Source: Pseudomonas thivervalensis (GTDB taxonomy: Bacteria; Pseudomonadota; Gammaproteobacteria; Pseudomonadales; Pseudomonadaceae). Taken from it: 64,000 nt of DNA. The notes under the pieces were generated by a model. The model did not search any database. It saw only the letters and a program-made list of their open reading frames with translations, and had not been told where the DNA came from. Below, in pieces: positions 59,504-64,000 of the stretch (its first letter is position 1; every line of letters begins with the position of its first letter). The DNA lies in NCBI RefSeq assembly GCF_001269655.1, contig NZ_LHVE01000014.1, forward strand, positions 124,001 through 188,000, given 5' to 3'. The position numbers were made by a program, and so were the translations under genes.

Positions 59504-60172
59504 CTACCTCTTGCGTAATACATAGACTCGCCACATGGCATAGAGCGGTAGAAAATCCAGTCGTTCCTGAATGCGAAACCCAGCCTGCCGAAACTCCTTC
59601 TCTACTGTATCCGTCGGTAACACAAATCGATTCTGGTAGTCTTTCTGCCCACGAGTGCGTTCCAGGCGCTTGCGTTTCCAGGCTTTGAAATTGCCATCGA
59701 CCCACAATGAAACGATCACGCTGTCACGGCTGACGCGCTCGAATTCCCTAAGGATTGCTAATCGATGCTCGGTTTCGCCGATGTGGTGCAGCAAGCGCAT
59801 GCAAAAAATGCTATCGACGGCGTTATCAGGCAAGGCGATGTCGAACGCAGAAGTGTGCAAAGGTCGTACCCGTTTTACGACATCGCTCGGTTGAGCTTCC
59901 AATGCGGTATTGAGCATGGCCTCGGAATTGTCCGCGCCGATGATGACCCGGTTCGGTTTTTCGGCCAACAAGGGCCAGAAACGCCCGGCACCGCACGGCA
60001 AGTCCAGGATGAGGCCGGGGTCGCCGACAAGTGCCAATGCGCGCCGGGCCAATTGTTGGTCTCGCTGATTGGAAAGACGACGACTCAAACCAGTGCGGTG
60101 CTTATGAAAATATTCCTTGGCGTGCTGCTCGTTGTATTTTTCGGAAAAAGCCAGCTTGATGGGTTTGGGCAT
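59504..60172 (-). CDS. SAM-dependent methyltransferase Orf222 (WarA-like)
   Basis: Exactly 222 residues, as the name of the WCS365 gene implies. Class I methyltransferase motif I is GLILDLPCGAGRFWPLLAEK, followed by VIIGADNSEAMLN and the acidic loop LPDNAVDSIFCMRLLHHIGE. It is predicted to modify LPS-related sugars or lipid and is cytoplasmic. It is the first gene after colS on the same strand, with a ColR-like box in its upstream region. Confidence 0.88.
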   Translation of the reverse strand: MPKPIKLAFSEKYNEQHAKEYFHKHRTGLSRRLSNQRDQQLARRALALVGDPGLILDLPCGAGRFWPLLAEKPNRVIIGADNSEAMLNTALEAQPSDVVKRVRPLHTSAFDIALPDNAVDSIFCMRLLHHIGETEHRLAILREFERVSRDSVIVSLWVDGNFKAWKRKRLERTRGQKDYQNRFVLPTDTVEKEFRQAGFRIQERLDFLPLYAMWRVYVLRKR

Positions 60173-60230
60173 TGAGGAGGGGCTCCATGACTGATTGGCC
60201 CCACCTTATGAATCGAGATGTCATGTCTTT

Positions 60231-60246
60231 GTGAAAATAAGGTCAC
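60231..60246 (-). promoter_or_regulatory. ColR-box candidate upstream of orf222
   Basis: The minus strand reads GTGACCTTATTTTCAC. Compared with the published P. putida ColR motif (T/C)(T/C)NA(C/G)NN(T/C)TTTTTCAC it has two mismatches. It lies 59-74 bp before the orf222 start. Confidence 0.55.
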
Positions 60247-60287
60247 GTAAACGGCCCAATGTTTACAAGACTTTTCGACGTAGGCGT

Positions 60288-61565
60288 TTAGCCCTGCTGA
60301 TTCAATTCCACTTCAAAATGGCAACCGTTAGGCTCCATCGTACTGAGGCTGACCGTCCAGCCTCGGTTCTCGCAAATGCGCTGCACCAGGGATAACCCCA
60401 ACCCCAGGCCTTCACCGCGCTTTTCGTTACCGCGCACGAAAGGCTCGAACATCGCCTCGCGTTTTTCCTCGGGAATACCTACACCACTGTCCTCAACCAC
60501 GAATCCGGTGCTGGTCAGCGAAAGACGGATGAACCCCTGGTCGGTGTAGTGCAGGGCGTTGCGCAGCAGGTTACCCATCACTGCCGTCAGGAACGTGGCG
60601 TTGTACAGCGTGTCGGCGGTTTGCCCGGGTTCGAAGATCAGCGTCAAGCCTTTGGATTCGATGGGCGCGCGCCACACGCCGAGAAGGTTCTCGGCCACCT
60701 GCCCCAGGGTCAGCCGAGGCGACATGCCGTTGTCTTCACGCTCGGCCCTGGCAAGCATCAGGAAGGTCTGTACCAGCTCGCGCATCTCTTCACTGGCCCG
60801 ATTGATACGCTCGACCTGGGTACGACCGCGCGGGTCCAGCGCCGGGTTTTCCAGCAGCAACTCACAGGAGGTCGCCAGGACCATCAATGGCGTACGCAAT
60901 TCGTGGCTCACGTCGCTGGTAAACAAGCGCTCGCGGGTCAGGGCCTGGCGCAAGCGCCCCAGTGTGGCATCGAACGCCACGGCCAGTTCACCCACCTCAT
61001 CGGCGGCATAATCGGGGGCCAGTGGCGGCGCGAGACCGAGGAGCTGGTCGCGATGGCGCACTTGCCGGGCCAGGCGAACCACGGGCGCCATCACCCGACG
61101 TGCCAGGACCCACCCCAAGAATACCGCCAGCGCCAGGCTGAGGACGAACCCCACCAGCACCACGGCGAACAGCACCCGTTCGCGCTCTTCGAAGTCGCTC
61201 TGGTCTTGCAGCAACACGTAGTGCCGACCGTCCACGATCTCGACCATGGCGTGATAGGACAACTGCTCGCGAAATACTTCGTGGAAACCGCGTTCCAGAT
61301 GGCGCAGGTCCTTGGGTAACTCGAAGTCCCCTGGGCCGCCGCTGAAATAAAACAACTGGTCGGGCTCCGGCCGATGGTTCCAGTCCGAGACGCTGTCCAT
61401 CAGCAACAGCCGTTGCAGGTCGCCACCCAGCCCGGCGGAAATCAGCTTTTCTTCAACCAAATGGACCGTCGCCACGATGCCCATGGCGAACGCGCCGGCC
61501 ACCAATGCGCTCATCAGCGCAAACGCGATGATGATCCGTTGGGCAAGGCTCTGCTTAAACTCCAT
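60288..61565 (-). CDS. colS: sensor histidine kinase ColS
   Basis: ColS senses excess Zn2+/Fe3+ and phosphorylates ColR. The 425 residues start at the ATG 61565 (an in-frame GTG precedes it by one codon). TM1 is about 10-36 and TM2 about 132-152. The periplasmic metal residues reported for P. putida are all in place with this numbering: His35, Glu38, Asp57, Glu96 and the Glu126-x-x-Glu129 motif (DFEERERV). H-box SDVSHELRTPLMVLA has His221; N/G boxes are GNLLRNALHYTD, DSGVGIPE and GLGLGLSLV. The start overlaps colR by 11 bp. Confidence 0.93.
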   Translation of the reverse strand: MEFKQSLAQRIIIAFALMSALVAGAFAMGIVATVHLVEEKLISAGLGGDLQRLLLMDSVSDWNHRPEPDQLFYFSGGPGDFELPKDLRHLERGFHEVFREQLSYHAMVEIVDGRHYVLLQDQSDFEERERVLFAVVLVGFVLSLALAVFLGWVLARRVMAPVVRLARQVRHRDQLLGLAPPLAPDYAADEVGELAVAFDATLGRLRQALTRERLFTSDVSHELRTPLMVLATSCELLLENPALDPRGRTQVERINRASEEMRELVQTFLMLARAEREDNGMSPRLTLGQVAENLLGVWRAPIESKGLTLIFEPGQTADTLYNATFLTAVMGNLLRNALHYTDQGFIRLSLTSTGFVVEDSGVGIPEEKREAMFEPFVRGNEKRGEGLGLGLSLVQRICENRGWTVSLSTMEPNGCHFEVELNQQG

Positions 61566-62238
61566 CACGGCCCTCGGCCAGGCGATAGCCGACGCCGTGC
61601 ACGGTGTGCAACAGCGGTTTTTCGAACGGTTTGTCGATCACCTGGCGCAGTTGATGGACGTGGCTGCGCAAGCTGTCGCTGTCCGGGCAATCGTCTCCCC
61701 ACAACGCTTCTTCAAGGATTTCGCGGCGCAACACGTGAGGGCTTTTCTGCATCAGCACCGCCAGCAGTTTCAAACCCACGGGGTTGAGCTTGAGCAGCTT
61801 GCCTTCACGGGTCACTTCAAGGGTATCGAGGTCGTAGTTCAGGTCGCCGACCTGCAAGGCCCGCCGGCCACCGCCCTGGGCCCGACGCATGACGGCTTCG
61901 ATCCGCGCCGCCAGTTCCGACAGGGCAAACGGTTTGATCAGGTAGTCATCGGCACCGGACTTGAAGCCCTGCAGACGGTCGTCCAGTTGATCCCGGGCGG
62001 TGAGCATGATCACCGGCGTATCGCGCCGGGCGTCTTCGCGCAGGCGCTTGCACAAGGTGTAGCCGTCGATGCCCGGCAGCATGATGTCGAGCACGATCAG
62101 GTCGTAGTGTTCGGTTGCGGCCAGGTGCAACCCCGACAAACCGTCCTGGGCACAATCGACGGTGTAGCCCTTGAGCCCCAGGTAATCGGCCAGGTTGGCC
62201 AGGATGTCGCGGTTGTCTTCGACCAATAGAATTCGCAT
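61555..62238 (-). CDS. colR: response regulator ColR
   Basis: An OmpR-family regulator of 227 residues: MRILLVEDNRDILANLADYL, phospho-acceptor Asp51 in LIVLDIMLPGIDGY, Lys in DDYLIKPFALSELAARI, and a C-terminal winged helix ending LLHTVHGVGYRLAEG. It regulates LPS-modification and membrane genes under metal and polymyxin stress. It is translationally coupled with colS. An ATG 6 codons upstream is rejected by family length. Confidence 0.94.
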   Translation of the reverse strand: MRILLVEDNRDILANLADYLGLKGYTVDCAQDGLSGLHLAATEHYDLIVLDIMLPGIDGYTLCKRLREDARRDTPVIMLTARDQLDDRLQGFKSGADDYLIKPFALSELAARIEAVMRRAQGGGRRALQVGDLNYDLDTLEVTREGKLLKLNPVGLKLLAVLMQKSPHVLRREILEEALWGDDCPDSDSLRSHVHQLRQVIDKPFEKPLLHTVHGVGYRLAEGRDGV

Positions 62239-62342
62239 GGGCACCTCTGCGTACACGGTTAACGGCTGGCTTGGCCCGCGCAGCTTACGGCCAAGCGTGG
62301 CTCACGGCTAGGGTTGTATCGGCTGTGACAGTGCGAGCCCCC

Positions 62343-62432
62343 TGTGGGAACGAGCTTGCTCGCGATAGCGTCGGAACATCCAATATTGATGGGGCTGCCC
62401 CACCGCTATCGCGAGCAAGCTCGCTCCCACAA
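62343..62432. repeat. REP pair
   Basis: Inverted CGAGCTTGCTCGCGATAGCG / CGCTATCGCGAGCAAGCTCG copies between colR and the PAP2 gene. Confidence 0.85.
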
Positions 62433-62468
62433 AGGACAAGTGCTCCCGGGGACAGGACCGCGTGGGTG

Positions 62469-62484
62469 TTGACGAGTTTTTCAC
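62469..62484 (+). promoter_or_regulatory. ColR-box candidate upstream of the PAP2 gene
   Basis: TTGACGAGTTTTTCAC matches the P. putida ColR motif (T/C)(T/C)NA(C/G)NN(T/C)TTTTTCAC at all but one position. It is 83-98 bp before the PAP2 start. Confidence 0.65.
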
Positions 62485-62566
62485 CCAACCTTCACACCCG
62501 CCGAACGCAACGAAGGCCAGACTGCGCAACGCGCTGATTACGAAAACTCCCATCTAAGGTACTGCC

Positions 62567-63310
62567 ATGGTTCCCACCGCCATCCGCCCCGCTTCCAGGC
62601 CCCTGAATTTCTGGGTTGCCTTGGGCCTGCCTGCCGTTGTCGCAGCGATTCTGGTATTGCTGGAACTGACCACCCTGGACATGGACGTGGCCAAGCTTTT
62701 CTACGATCCGACGGCGGGTGGATTTATCGGTCGGCACAGTTTTTTTCTGGAGGACATCCTGCACGACCGAGCCAAGGAGGTGGTGATCGCCTTCTCTGTG
62801 TTGGCGATCCTGGGGTTCATCGGCACGTTTTTCATCGCCCGGCTCAAACCGTTCAAGCGAGAGCTGGGCTGCCTGGTACTGTCCCTGGCATTGGCAACAT
62901 CCTTCGTCACGCCGATGAAAGCGGTGACAGCCGTGCAATGCCCCTGGAGCCTGAAAGAATTCGGCGGCAAGGAAACCTACAGTGAGCTGCTCAGCCCACG
63001 TCCAGCCACGGACAAACCCGGTCGATGCTGGCCCGGCGGTCATGCTGCCACCGGGTTCACCTTGTTCGCGCTGTTTTTCGTCCTGCGCGACCGTCGCCCG
63101 CGCCTGGCCCGCCAGGCCTTGGTACTTGCCTTCACCCTGGGCACGGTGTTTTCCCTGGGGCGGATGATGCAAGGGGCACACTTCTTTTCCCATAACGTGT
63201 GGACGGCGGTGTTCTGTTGGCTGATTTGCCTGGGGTGTTACTACTACATCCTGTACCGACCGGCCCTTGAAGATGAATGCACGGCCAGAACCGAGCCCGT
63301 CAGCGCCTGA
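62567..63310 (+). CDS. PAP2-family membrane phosphatase
   Basis: A 247-residue inner-membrane protein with about six hydrophobic helices. The PAP2 active site is on the periplasmic side: motif 1 region KAVTAVQCPWSL, motif 2 WPGGHAATGF and motif 3 SLGRMMQGAHFFSHNVW. The group includes lipid A and isoprenyl phosphatases such as LpxE/LpxF/PgpB types. Position next to colRS and the ColR box suggest it acts on LPS or lipid phosphate. The exact substrate is unknown. Confidence 0.87.
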   Translation: MVPTAIRPASRPLNFWVALGLPAVVAAILVLLELTTLDMDVAKLFYDPTAGGFIGRHSFFLEDILHDRAKEVVIAFSVLAILGFIGTFFIARLKPFKRELGCLVLSLALATSFVTPMKAVTAVQCPWSLKEFGGKETYSELLSPRPATDKPGRCWPGGHAATGFTLFALFFVLRDRRPRLARQALVLAFTLGTVFSLGRMMQGAHFFSHNVWTAVFCWLICLGCYYYILYRPALEDECTARTEPVSA

Positions 63311-63349
63311 ACACAGGGGATAGGCGTCGCTCATGAATATGAGGCAATA

Positions 63350-63385
63350 AAAAACCCCGCTTGCTTTCGCAGGCGGGGTTTTTCG
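63350..63385. terminator. terminator between the PAP2 gene and groL
   Basis: AACCCCGC / GCGGGGTT with flanking A- and T-tracts. It serves groL on minus and the PAP2 gene on plus. Confidence 0.88.
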
Positions 63386-63404
63386 CTACAGGGGTAAGGC
63401 TGGC

Positions 63405-64000
<596 letters not shown>

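Overview
The window is a chromosomal segment of a fluorescent-group Pseudomonas (P. fluorescens complex). The aru arginine-succinyltransferase operon, aot arginine transporter with the AraC-type ArgR, acs, the rnm-yciO-scpA-scpB-rluB block, cpxR-spy-cpxA, mexVW and colRS-orf222-wapQ are all arranged as in that genus. Many gaps hold the paired REP palindromes typical of the group. No rRNA, tRNA, insertion sequence, prophage or CRISPR array was seen.

Layout. 1-10 kb: arginine catabolism and uptake (astB end, astD, aruG, aruF, aruC, argR, aotP, aotM, aotQ, aotJ) on the minus strand, with ArgR half-sites before aruC and aotJ. 10.6-15 kb: acs, a DUF2790 protein and nrdB, without nrdA next to it. 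15-25.5 kb: a patchwork accessory region with an antirepressor remnant, an orphan antitoxin, a LysE/LysR pair between 92-bp direct repeats, a CoiA-like zinc-motif protein, TauE, several one-gene regulators (one with a perfect-form LexA box) and a GATase/monooxygenase pair. 25.7-34.4 kb: glpQ, a PepSY protein, zntB, a chemoreceptor, micro-proteins, an MFS transporter, arfB and an aromatic amino-acid permease. 35.0-36.3 kb: a 45-residue peptide gene beside an M29/NicX-fold metalloenzyme, in AT-rich surroundings; this is the best candidate for an undescribed system. 36.5-45.6 kb: core genes (rluB, scpBA, yciO, rnm, yciB, yciI, cpxR-spy-cpxA). 45.9-50.2 kb: two tandem large Ig-like proteins that share an almost identical 504-bp block. 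50.5-58.5 kb: a di-haem / imelysin / DUF1513 operon and the MexVW efflux pump. 58.5-63.3 kb: the ColRS regulon with LPS-modifying genes and a PAP2 phosphatase, with two ColR-box-like sites. 63.4 kb to the end: the 3' part of groL.

How the genes work together: arginine is imported by AotJQMP and degraded by the succinyltransferase pathway under ArgR. CpxRA and ColRS watch over the envelope, and ColRS sits directly beside its LPS-modification targets. The acs and aroP leaders each carry a Crc/Hfq-type A-rich motif, which suggests catabolite control of acetate and aromatic amino-acid use.
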